The translations under genes and the position numbers were made by a program. A stretch of 64,000 nucleotides of DNA from Cryptomeria japonica (Eukaryota; Streptophyta; Pinopsida; Cupressales; Cupressaceae). The notes under the pieces were generated by a model that was given only the letters and a program-made list of their open reading frames with translations, made no database searches and was not told the DNA's origin. Positions 12,566 through 23,101 of the stretch are shown here, piece after piece (position 1 is the first letter of the stretch; each line of letters opens with the position of its first letter). The stretch is taken from NCBI RefSeq assembly GCF_030272615.1, contig NC_081410.1, forward strand, positions 124,962,640 through 125,026,639, given 5' to 3'.

Positions 12566-13204
12566 ATAAAAATTAAATCATATGACTCTTTAGGACATAA
12601 TATGGTGTCTTAGGACACCATATGACCCCTTAGGGCATAATACGGTGTTGTTATGGGTCGTATGGAAACCTAAGGGGTCATATGATGTCCTATGGGGCCA
12701 TAGGACACCATATGACCCCTTAGGTGTCGTTATGCGTCGTATGGTGTCGTAAGGGGTCATATGGTGTCCTATGACCCGTTAGGACACAATATGGTGTCGT
12801 TATAGGTCGTATGGTGTCCTAAGGGATCATATGGTGTCTTATGACCCCTTAGGACACCATATGACCCCTTAGGACACAATATGGTGTCGTTATGGGTCGT
12901 ATGGACACCTAAGGGGTCATATGGTGTCCTATGGGGCCATAGGACACCATATGACCCCTTAGGTGTTGTTATGGTTCATATGGTGTCGTAAGGGGTCATA
13001 TGGTGTCCTATGACCCCTTAGGACACCATATGACCCCCTAGGACACAATATGGTGTCGTTATGTGTTGTATGGTGTCCTAAGGGGTCATATGGTGTCTTA
13101 TGACCCCTTAGGACACCATATGACCCCTTAGGACACAATACGGTGTCGTTATGGGTCGTATGGTGTCTTAAGGGGTCATATGGTGTCCTAAGGGGTCATA
13201 AGAC
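12566..13204. repeat. Array of a 20-bp word in alternating orientation
   Basis: The word GGTGTCCTAAGGGGTCATAT and its reverse complement ATATGACCCCTTAGGACACC alternate through about 640 bp. They are punctuated by GGTGTCGTTATGGGTCGTAT-like variants. The CTTAGGACACAATA junction recurs at about 12629, 12779, 12870, 13037 and 13129. The result is a string of overlapping palindromes. The array runs directly into the truncated 3' end of the LINE at 13205. Confidence 0.85.
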
Positions 13205-16140
13205 CCCCATTGTAGCTTCCATTAGGTTGATCCAATTTTGGTCTTCAAACATGTTAGCAATCAGAATTTCTCCCTCCCAAGAATCGTGCCAGAACTTGAC
13301 CTTAGACCCATTTCCAATTTTCCATGAAACATGGTTAGTGATGATGTGCCTACTATTCCATAGGAAATTCCATGTGGCAAACCCCCTACGTGCATCAGCA
13401 ATGGTGATTATTCTCTCTGGATCAAGGGAGTCAAGATATTTCATTTGGAATAATCTGCACCAAAGTTTATTTGGTTGTTTTAGCATTTTCCATGTTAGTT
13501 TGGCACCGAGTGCCACATTTTGTTTTGCCATACTTCTTAGGCCAGCACCACCATCTTCTTTTAGGAGGCACATCGTATCCCAGTTAATTAGTGGGATCTT
13601 CTTCTGATCATTTGTGCCTTCCCATACAAAATTCTTTAGTAGACTGTCGAGCTTCTTACCAGCTATGTTTGTCATTTCAAAACAGCTCATACTGTAGATC
13701 AGTATTGCAAAGAGCACACTTCTGATCATCGTAATTCTACCTACCTGTGAGAGCCATCTATTTTTCCATGTATCTGATCTGGCCTTACATGAGTTGAGTA
13801 CCTCATCCCAAACCTAGCACTGTCTTACCCTAGGGCAAATATTGACACCAAGGTATTTGAAAGGAAGCTCCCCAATCCCATACCCGAGGGTATGTGCAAT
13901 TTTTTTTTGGGCCACTTTGCCTGTATTGAAGAAGACTACCTATGTTTTCCTAGCATTCATTTCTTGACCCAATATTGCAGTGTATTCTTCTAATACTTCT
14001 TTCACACGCCTCGCTTCATTGATAGTTGCTTCTCCAAACAGTATGGTGTCGTCTACGAACTGCGAATGGGTGATGTTTTCAAGTTGTCAATGAATGCAGA
14101 TGCCATTCCACAATCCGCCAGTGTGTTTTTTTTTATTAACCCTCCTACTACCTCCGCCATTAGAACAAACAATGAGGGTGATAACGGATCCCCTTGATGC
14201 AATCCATTTGTAGCATGGAAGAAGTCTACAACTGAGCCATTAACTAATAGTGAGAAATAGACCAAGGATATGTAGGTCTTAATGTGTTCAATCCAATCAA
14301 TAGGGAATCCAAAGCTTTTCAGGACATCAAGTAAGAATCCCCACACAACCTTATCATAGGATTTTGCGACATCTAATTTGATGATCATTCCTTTCAACTT
14401 CTCTTTGTGAATGGTGTGCATAACTTCTGAGACTAAGATGATGTTGTCAGCGATTTCTCTTCCTGGAGTGAACCCGTTCTGATGCTCCAATATTAGCTTG
14501 GGGAGGATGACCTTTAACCTTTCATCCATGGCTTTGGATATAATTTTGTAAATGTTGTTGCATAGGGATATAGGCCTATAATCTTGAACCATTTCACAAT
14601 TTTGTTTTTTTGGAATTAGGGCAATAAGAGTATAGTTTATTTCCTTGATGAACTTTCCCTTCTTTCTGAACTCCTCCACCACCTTCTAGATGTCTATTCC
14701 CATGAATTCCCAACAATTTTGGTAGAATTCAGTAGTGATTTCGTCTGGGCCAGGAGCCTTGTGGGGGTGCAATGCAAACGTGGCTTTCTTAACTTCCTCC
14801 AATGTGAACAGAGCATTCAACAAGTCTATGTCCTCTGGGGATATCAGATTTTCAATAATTCCTTGAAGATTGGGCAACATAGAACTTGTGCCATTCCTGT
14901 CCAAGAGATTTTTAAAGTATTCTACCACAGCCTACTCGATTTCTTGCTTCGTACAAACCTTGTCTCCATTCATGTTTTGGATGACCGAAATTTAATTATT
15001 TAGTCTTTTTGCCTTGTATGCAGCATGGAAGAATTTTGTATTGCAGTCTCCATTAGCAATCCACAATTCTCATGATTTGTTGCACCAATATATTTCTTCA
15101 ATTTTAAGTATCTCTGCATGTTTCTCTTTGAGTCTTTCCTCCAGAGTGTATAATCCATTTTCCATTCCTCTCATCATCACTTCCTTAGTGACAAATTCCA
15201 ATTCATCCTCAATTCTAGCTTTTTCTGAAAAAATATTTTTGAAGGTGTGTTTATTCTAATGTTTGATCTCCTTTTTTAGAAGCTGTATTCTTTTGACAAA
15301 GCTATAGCTGGGAGACCCATAGTGCCTGTTGCTTTCTAGCCACCATTTTTCCACCAATCTCTTGAAGTCCTTGTCCTTCCACCACATGCTCTGGCACTTG
15401 AAATAGTTCATGTTCTTTGGTGCTTCAGGGCATATTAATAAGGTAATTGGGAGGTGGTCTGAGCCAGCCTATGATTCAATGAACGTTTCCATGGATAGAC
15501 GATTACTTATCCACCATTCCCCCACAAGAATGATCTAACCTCTTAGATATTTTGGAGAATTTTAACCTCCTGTTAGTCCATGTAAATCTTCCATTCTTCG
15601 GTATAATATCTACAACCCCACACTCATTGATGAAAGATTTGAAGTCCTCCATAGTTTTTGTATTCTTTCGTAATCCACCATCCTTCTCATCAATGTCCAT
15701 TATTGCGTTGAATTCTCCAACAATTATGACATTTTTGGAATCTAGCATCGCAAGTTGGCTGAATATCTCAACCCACACTCTTGCCTTCTCTTATGTTCTA
15801 ACAAGTCCATAAACATTGAACATGGGCATGGTATAATTGCCCATTTTGTGCCTGACATTGAATGCCATCTAGTATTCTTTAGATGCCACTGGCTCTACCT
15901 CTAGTGTCTCAGGATTCCACAAAATTCTGAGACCCCCAGCAGTCCCTCTAGCCTCCTGAAAGTGCCCTTCCCATTTATAGCAGTATTTTATGAATTCACA
16001 TGCCTTGTCATCACTGACCTTGGCTTCTTGTAGAATGTACATGTCCGATCCCATCTTGGTCAAGGCTCTCTTGACCAAGTGTCTTTTTTTAGGGGCCGAT
16101 AAGCCCCTGACATTCTAGGTGGTGAGCTTGATTGCCCACC
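13205..16140 (-). pseudogene. LINE ORF2: endonuclease-reverse transcriptase
   Basis: The endonuclease domain begins near 16,135 with KLTT, a TAG where Trp is usual, then NVRGLSAPKKRH. It continues with YILQEAKV, GEFNAIMD and GRFTWTNRR, matching an APE-type nuclease. The reverse transcriptase has KAPGPDEITTEFYQ, LIALIPKK, DYRPISLCNNIYKIISK, HQNGFTPGREI, IIKLDVAKSYDKV and GLHQGDPLSPSLF. An FVDDTILFGEA catalytic box near 14,060 lies in a shifted frame. The region 13205-13729 is the conserved post-RT part (LLKNFVWEG, LINWDTMCLLKEDGGAG). The remainder, including any RNase H and 3' UTR, is absent. Many stops and frameshifts, especially between 14.9 and 15.5 kb, show it is inactive. Confidence 0.85.
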
Positions 16141-16482
16141 AAGGAAGGGGCAGCCTCCCTTGGTATGTTTCATGTAGTCAAGAACGCTGACTAGGCCTTT
16201 TTCCTTTGCCTTCTCCTCTCTAATCTATTTATAGCTTTTCCTTCCCTTGACTCCTTTGTTTCTTCCTAACAATGTATTGGCAGATTGGCTTATGCACCTA
16301 GGGTCCAATATGTCTAGTTCATCTTCATCATTTCCCTGAATAGATGCCAGCTATTCAACTTCCACATCCTCATTAATTTAGATATCTTCCCCAACACCCT
16401 CTTTCTCCTGCTTAACTCCATTGCTTTGAGGAAGCTCATTACCATTCGGCATCATCATAATTGGGACAATCTACAATGGGTT

Positions 16483-17513
16483 CTATGGTGTTTTATCTGT
16501 TTTCAGGGGGTCTTCCACATTGTTCATTGTAGGGGCATTCCTATCCTTTCTTTCCCAGGTTTGCTTTCCCATTTTGTTTAGTCTACTATGTGCTTTACGA
16601 ATGTATATTTTGCATTTGTTCCCTTGATGAAGTAAGCTTCCACATCTATAATAGGGATTGAGTTCTTTTTCAATTTCAACTTCCTTTCTCCATTTTCCAT
16701 TCACCATAATCAGTCTTATGTGATCTAGGACTTTTTGTATAGCGGCTATTTGCAACCGAGCATATATGTATAAATCGTTCTTGGTAATTCCCTCATCGAT
16801 TTCTAGCAAAGTTCCCAGACTCCTCCCGATCCTTTCAAGGCTAGATTCCCCCAATATTCTATCGGTAAGTTAAAGAGCCTTAACCAAATGGGTTTATCAT
16901 ACCAGGCCAAATCCATGGGATTGAAATTTGGTTCCCACGGCTGCATATACATTGGATGTTTTTCAAGATACCAGTTTTTAGACCCAAGCACCTTATCTCT
17001 TTCATGGTTCTCAGCGCATTTGGCTACAAAGAATCCCTTAGGGAGGAATTTAATGATGGTCTGTCTGCCCCAGTTTGTGTCTACCCAAGACCATATTACT
17101 TCTCTGGATTTTTTTGGTCCATTTATCCTAGCAATTAAGGCGTATTCTTCCCACGCATATCTATCATCCTCAACATCTTCTGTAAGGTTAATTTCGACCT
17201 CGCCCGATATGCATGGGGATGCGGCCTGTGTTTCCTCTTTTACTTCATTACCTTCGTTGGAATTTTCCCACTCGACATCAAATATTATCCAATTATCAGA
17301 GCGCCCCATGATCCCTGAAGTCTTTTTGTCAATATTGGATGCACCCAATCTCACCTCGCCCAAGCTTTTTAGTTTTTCGCACTCCATTTTTAAGCTTTCG
17401 CACAAGGTTTTTAATTTTGCACATTCGCTCTTCCATTTCCCGCATTCGACTTCGACCCTTGAGGATGCACCAAGCACACTTTGCTCCTCTTTCCACTCCA
17501 CTCACTCTGCCAT
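16483..17513 (-). pseudogene. LINE ORF1: DUF4283-like nucleic-acid-binding protein
   Basis: ORF1 probably starts at the ATG at 17513. A TGA three codons later is probably a mutated sense codon. The N-terminus has a heptad-like coiled-coil stretch (SECAKLKTLCESLKMECEKL). A DUF4283-type domain follows, with KFLPKGFFVAKC, KNWYLEKHPMYMQPWEPNF and PIWLRLFNLPIEYW, typical of plant L1 ORF1 and related zinc-knuckle proteins. A frameshift near 16,830 splits the frame. The second part continues with VNGKWRKEVEIEKE and a CCHC-like knuckle that has lost its first Cys (YRCGSLLHQGNKC). The family is thought to bind LINE RNA in the ribonucleoprotein particle. The frameshift and lost Cys make this copy non-functional. 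Confidence 0.75.
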
Positions 17514-17658
17514 TTTTCCTTTTTTAATTATTGTCATCTACTTAAATTTGCTTTGTTGTACGCATGACATGTTGTTGTAGGATGCATATTGAATTTCCAG
17601 GCACTATGATATTTTTCGTCATATTTGTTCTCCTTTGCACACTAACGATGTTTTGCAG

Positions 17659-19414
17659 GAATGTAATATACAAGCACCTCCTAAGTCAGTAAATGAATTT
17701 ATTTCAAGTGTGCTATGTAATAGACATGATGGTTGCATTTATTATAAGATGCCTTGTTTGGAAGGTTCTTGTGTTATAGGTGGTGGTTTGCAACATTTAC
17801 CAAGATGCGTACATTTGGAGAGCACACATGAAATTGGTACGAAACTAGTTTCTTTCAGAAAATATAGGAAAGTCACATATGGAGTTAAAGATGGAAAAGA
17901 TTTGAAGAGATGTGAGCTAGTGAAAAATGATATATGTGTAGCTGAATTTATGAAAATGTTTCAAGAGAAACTAGTTTATGAGTACATAATGCATACACAT
18001 AGAGCTCGATGGTTAGATGAGCAATTCAAGTTATGTAAGGACACATTTCCTCTTGGCACCATTATCTCTATCATTGATTTCGCTGAAACTTATAAACTAC
18101 AACCTCAAAATGAAGTGCAATCTATGTATTATCACTCTACACAAGTTTCTATTTTTATACACATAGCATTCATGAATGCAGATGATAGCACAGAGGAGGA
18201 TAAAAATGTTGTAAGAGAGTATCACTTCTACATAAGTGACAGTCATACTCATTTATCAGAGTTTGTACAAGGATGCTTTAAAGTTTTCTATGATAGTTTA
18301 AGGGAAAGGAACATCTGATACAACCGACACTTAATATGGTCAGATAATTGCACCGCACAATTCAAGAATGCAAGGATGGTTTATTGGTTGGCAAGGATGC
18401 ATATGACAAGTGGTGTACAATATTTTTGGAATTTCATTGAGGTTGGACATGGTAAGGGAGAGCACGATGGTGCAGGAGCATGTGTGAAAAGAGCCCTAGA
18501 TAGAGAAGAATTGAAGTATGAAGGTGGTGCTAAGTTGATAGATGTAGAAACAATTGTACGATGGTGTAAGTCTACGATGGGTCTAGGTAATCCAGGTATG
18601 TCAATGGTTCATAGATATTTTTGGTTGATCATTGAATCTAACATTGAAAACTATTGAGATTGTTGTACAGTTGCAGGATCGAGTGGCATGCACTCATTTA
18701 TGAGTTCAAATTCAAGTTCACTGGTAATTTATACGAGACAAATGGTATGTTTTTTCTCTTCATGCATGTATTATTTGTGGGAAGAATTTGAATCACAAGA
18801 GTGGGTTGACAAATGGTCTTGTAGACCGTTGGTTCCCATTCATTCATATCAAATTCCCAAAGAACTACAATTGAGCCAGATGGAGACATCGGTGGATCTT
18901 GACCATGTATCAGACCTAGTGGATTCAGGTAATTTTTGAGTTAATTTGTTTGCAAGTATTCTTTTTGGTTTGTTTTGTTGTACATCATACTTTATTTTTG
19001 GTATTAATTAACACTTTATAAAATGCAGGTCATGTGTATGCAGTTGTTGTAGAAGAGAACAATAGAGAAGGAACAAATTACTATTTGTGTCATTGTGTTG
19101 AGCCAAAAAGAAAATTGACAACCACAATCATTGACGAAGAGGGTATTGATTACCCAATAGGGTCTGTTGTCATGACAGGAACATGGCTTCAGAGATACCC
19201 TATCAATAATTTTGATGTTTGGTTGTTCAAGGACTTTGAAACACACAGACATTTTCTTCATTTCTCTAACCTTGTTGTTGCAACAAATATTCATTTGATG
19301 AAGTATCGTGGTAGACCTCATAACAAGATTTTATGGAAAGTTTGTGAATCTGACCATGAGGCAATACTTGACACAATACGGGTTAGAGCCGATCCTGAAG
19401 GCTCACTTGATTGA
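17659..19414 (+). pseudogene. DDE-transposase-like gene, cassette 2 copy (3' two-thirds)
   Basis: An acceptor (CTAACGATGTTTTGCAG) precedes an exon at 17659-18928. An intron follows at 18929-19028, then a last exon at 19029-19414 ending in TGA. Both splice sites and even intron sequence correspond to the copy at 8601-11673. Motifs in order: ECNIQAPPKS, KRCELVKND, ARWLDEQFKLCKDTFPLGT, IIDFAETYKLQ, HFYISDSHTH, WSDNCTAQFKNARM, EVGHGKGEHDGAGACVKRAL, a CFFSSC motif, then HVYAVVVEE, GSVVMTGTWLQRYP and WKVCESDHEAILDTI. Only two in-frame stops are present (18316 TGA and 18655 TGA), so it is better preserved than copy 1. The N-terminal exon is missing; the LINE occupies the upstream side. It converges on the - strand gene at 21809-23056. 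Confidence 0.72.
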
Positions 19415-19429
19415 TTCTATGGTTCAAAG

Positions 19430-19990
19430 TAGAATGATTTTGAGAATTTTGTATAAATCATTGACAAATTGTTCTATATTCATTTTTTGTTTATATAAAT
19501 GCCCATGAGCTGATTTTTACATGTTTAGGGGCATAATTTTGTATATTTAAATGGCAATGAGCTGATTTGTACATATGTACATGCCAAATTTTTTATATTA
19601 AACTGGCAATGAGTTGAATCGCACATATTGTAATGCCAAATTTTGTATAAAATCCCATGAGATGATTTGTATATTAAAATGGCAATGAGTTGAATCGCAC
19701 ATATTGTAATGCCAAATTTTGTATAAAATCCCATGAGATGATTTGTAAGACATTTTTTTGTATAATCAAATAGCCAAGAGTTGATTTGACCATATTTAGA
19801 GGCAAATTTTTGAATAATATGTGACAATATTTTGTGACTATTTTGTGTGTCAATGTTTTGTGACTATTTTGTGTGTCAATGTTTTGTCACTGTGTTTTGA
19901 GTATATGTGATGTGTCCCTAGTCAATCATGAGCATTCTTAATTCTTGTATAATCATGGAGAATTATTTGAGTCAATATCAGGTCATATGG
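19430..19990. repeat. Short tandem repeats after the transposase-like gene
   Basis: AT-rich 3' flank built of related words. GGCAATGAGTTGAATCGCAC recurs at 19605 and 19681 (76-bp period), with looser relatives at about 19552 and 19787. A short duplication of GTGACTATTTTGTGTGTCAA lies at about 19830-19880. Nothing coding is visible. It occupies the same place, between gene end and satellite, as the degraded sequence at 8312-8600 in cassette 1. Confidence 0.7.
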
Positions 19991-19999
19991 GTCATACAT

Positions 20000-21240
20000 T
20001 GATACTAGATACAATTTGAGCAAAAATTGTCATTGTTGTCAAAAAAATTATCAAAAAAGTTATCAAGCAACTTCTACATTGCGTCAGTATGGTATGAATC
20101 TCGATGTTTTGGCACTTTGGGATGCACAAGAGGGGCATGCCTAGCATAAAAATACTCACCGATATGCGCTCATGACATCGGTTTGTGCACACGACGAACC
20201 GAATCAATTCTAGTCAATCTTGCAACTTTGCATTGCATGCAACTGATGGTTTTTGCAGCAGGCAAAAAAATGCTACCAATTGAAAATGGCTTAGAGTCAT
20301 CAAAAACTGAGATAGGCAATTGTAGAGGAGCCTCACGCAACCCCACAGGTTCAAACAGATCGACCATATGTGTCCTAAATTTGAAAAAATAGTCCGTCAA
20401 ATTTTGATAATTTTTTGGACTCATGGCACTTGAGATTGCCTCGGTACGGTATGACTCTCGACGTTCTGGCGCTTTGGGATGCATGAGAGTGGCATGCCTA
20501 GCATAAACCTACCCACCCAGACATTCTCGCAACATCATTTTGTGCACACGATGAACCGAATCAATTCTAGCCAATCTTGCAACTTTGCATTGCATGCAAC
20601 TAACAGTTTTTGCAGCAGGCGAAAAAATGCTACCAATTGAAAATGGCTCAGATTCGTCAAAAACCAAGATAGGAAATTTTAGAGGAGCCTCACATGACCT
20701 CATTAGTTCAAATGGATCAACTATATGTGTCCTGGATTTGAAGAAACAGTCCGTCAAATTTTGACATTTTTTTTGACTCATGGCACTTGAGAGGTTGCCC
20801 CGGTATGGTATGACTCTCGATGTTCCGGCACTTTGGGATGCACAAGAGGGGAATTCCTAACATAAACCTTCCCATCTAGATGTGCTCGTGATTTTATTTT
20901 GTGCACATGATGAACCGAATCAATTCTAGCCAATCTTGCAACTTTGCATTGCATCCAACTAACAGTTTTTGCAGCAGGCAAAAAAATGCTACCAATTGAA
21001 AATGGCTCCGAGTCATCAAAAAAAAAGATAGTTCATTGTAGAGGAGCCTCACATGATCCCACGTGTTCAAATAGATCGACCATATGTGTTGGATTTAAAG
21101 AAACAGTCCATCAAATTTTGACAATTTTTTGAATGCGGGGCACTTGAGAGATCGCACTGGTATGGTATGACTCTCAACGTTCTGGTGCTTTGGGATGCAC
21201 AAGAGGGGCATGCCTAGCATAAACCTGCCCATTTGGATGT
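20000..21240. repeat. Second satellite array, ~358-bp monomer, ~3.4 units
   Basis: GGTATGACTCTCGA or a variant recurs at 20091, 20448, 20807 and 21164, giving periods of 357-359 bp. The monomer length equals that of the array at 3573-8312, and some segments align by eye: GGCATGCCTAGCATAAACC here corresponds to GGCATTCCTAGCGTAAACC there, followed by comparable GAYGYGY...CGGTT...CG stretches. A CCCCACAGG segment here corresponds to CCCCGTAGG there. The two arrays therefore look like diverged branches of one satellite family. Confidence 0.88.
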
Positions 21241-21808
21241 GCTCACAATGTCGGTTTATGTACATGACAAACAAAATTTGACCATTGTGAGCGTGAGGGT
21301 GCTCTCGCACCAAACACATATTGTTGTTTATATTCATATTGTTGATTTTTTTTGTTTATATTCATATTGTTGATTACATATGCAAATATTCATTTAAATT
21401 TATAAAAGGGAAGCCACCAAATACAACGAATACACAATAACTAACTAATACAAGGAGTTTTGTAGGGTTAGTTCAACATTTTAGAAATTTTATCAAATCA
21501 TATTCAACAATTGCAATGTTTTATATCATATATTTTTATTGTTTATATTCATATTGTTGATTACATAGACAAATGATCAATTAAATTTATAAAAGGACAA
21601 CCACAAAATACAACGAATTAAAAATAATGAACTCAGTACACATTTATTGGATAGAATATTGATATATATATATAAGGCATGTCTACCAAGTCAATACAAG
21701 TATTACAAAAATGTGGCATATGCCGTGTCAAAATTGATTTACAATAAAAATGTAGAATATATCTACATGTATTGGTCATTCTATGACCAAAACTAACACT
21801 ATATGATC
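21241..21808. repeat. AT-rich flank with one imperfect duplication
   Basis: A segment beginning GTTTATATTCATATTGTTGA at about 21352 is repeated at about 21540, with diverged continuation (AAATTTATAAAAGG, ACAACGAAT). A short TATATATATATA run lies at 21660. No coding sequence is seen. The stretch separates the satellite from the 3' end of the - strand gene. Confidence 0.55.
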
Positions 21809-23056
21809 CTAAACTTGTGGTGGATCATCTAAATCAAGCCTCTTCGATGTAGTGCATGGCTCTGTAGATGGTTGCAAAACCACAATTCAAAAGCCAAGTT
21901 AGAATTCTTTTGTAGAAAATAGTTCACAATTAACAACATAACTATGCATTTAACTATAATTCCTTTGCAATTGAAATGTAGATTATCATTGGCTGATCTA
22001 GGAGCGAAGGGTTCTATTGTAGATTAAATGTGCAATTAATACAATGCACTAACATAAATATATCAAAAACACTTAAAAGCTATAATATAGAGAACAATGA
22101 TGTACCTGTGCCTAAGATGCTTCTCCAATGGACTGAGGATGGCTCACCATCGACGTAGAAACTGTCGCTATTACCTTTACAAAAAATGTTCAAAGATTAA
22201 ATACAATTAATATAATGATAAGTATTGAAGGTTTAAAACAATTAATTTTACATATCAAACAAAAGTGTACCAGATCCTGAGATGCTTCTCTAGTACACGG
22301 AGGAGGGTTCGCCATTGATCAAATAGGTATGGATATTTCTTGTATGAAAAAATTATAAGATTATAATATATCATAAGTTCACATGTACGCATGCATATAA
22401 TCATGAAATCAAGAAAATAAAGTAGAGATACATACCTCTGCCCTCTCTTGATCCACAAGTGAATCAAGTGCATTCAAAAAATCCATATACCTCAATGGTC
22501 GTTGTACATGTAAAATAGACAAAAAACACTATTCAATCTACAAACCCCAACTAATACTTGATTTCAACATTTTCAAACAATTATATAACTTAAAATGTGT
22601 TCAATTACCTTCTTCCCACATTTTGGTGTCTTCGAGGAATTCTTTTTCTTAGGATGAGCCCTAGACGTAGAGGGGGTACCCTAAAAAAATAAAATTAACA
22701 TGAGATATTAGTACAAATAATAAATTAAACATAATTTTAAAAATCTAAAATTAAATGACTTGCATATTCCATCAAAACAATGCATAAAAAGGGTTGTACA
22801 AAATATGATACCGTATAGCCTTGTAGGCCTAAATCGATCGTTGAGAGTGTGATGTCATCAATTTGGGACATTTGGTCCCCTGTCAACACCTACAAACCAA
22901 AAATTGGACCAAGCATTAAAGATAGTTAGTATATCTTGTATTTTTTTGAATTCAAAGTGTACTATTCTATTTTAACATGTTACAAAATTTATACCTCAGG
23001 CATTGAAGTTGCAGCTATAGTAACTGGGGAGAAGTATGGGATACCACTACTGCATC
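21809..23056 (-). pseudogene. Multi-exon S/T/P-rich gene of unknown function, cassette 2 partner gene
   Basis: Small exons with GT-AG ends on -: 23056-22995 (ends in AATSMPE), 22889-22812 (VLTGDQMSQIDDITLS...), 22680-22609 (GTPSTSRAHPKKKNSSKTPK), about 22494-22436 (MDFLNALDSLVDQERAE), and two exons near 22310 and 22150 that look like duplicates of each other (ending REASQD and GEAS, then TAG, then AQ). A last exon ends near 21809-21831. The introns I can phase are mostly phase 0, as in the gene at 1129-3054. Composition and some exon patterns (IP..P..T..TS.P before a GTATA donor) suggest distant homology to that gene. A TAG in one exon and an unclear acceptor in another suggest decay. Upstream exons, if any, are separated by the insertion of element A at 23102. 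The product is not recognised. Confidence 0.4.
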
Positions 23057-23101
23057 CTAAAATGCATATTATTTGTCTCAATTTAAATCAATGTATAAAT
23101 G

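Larger units (their letters stand above)
13205..17513 (-). mobile_element. L1-type LINE, 3'-truncated and degenerate
   Basis: A non-LTR retrotransposon on -. ORF1 has a DUF4283-like domain. ORF2 has an endonuclease, a reverse transcriptase and the beginning of the C-terminal region. The 5' end is near the ATG at 17513, with no long 5' leader visible. The 3' end stops against the 20-bp palindromic array at 13204 with no poly(A), so the C-terminal and 3' UTR parts are missing. It lies just upstream of the splice acceptor that begins the conserved part of the second transposase-like gene, and may have inserted in that gene's upstream intron. Confidence 0.85.

Noticed and set aside
13143-13607. 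154-codon + strand frame
   Set aside because: It overlaps the palindromic array and the complement of LINE ORF2; there are no domains.
16888-17580. 230-codon open frame on +
   Set aside because: It is antisense to LINE ORF1, which has recognisable domains on -; the + frame has none.
8601-19414. Recent foldback: the two cassettes as arms of one large palindrome
   Set aside because: The two transposase-like copies are far too diverged at the nucleotide level, and the satellites differ, so they are old separate copies in opposite orientation rather than a fresh inverted duplication.
3573-21240. CRISPR-like array
   Set aside because: Units are ~359 bp, contiguous and without unique spacers, and the DNA is plant nuclear.
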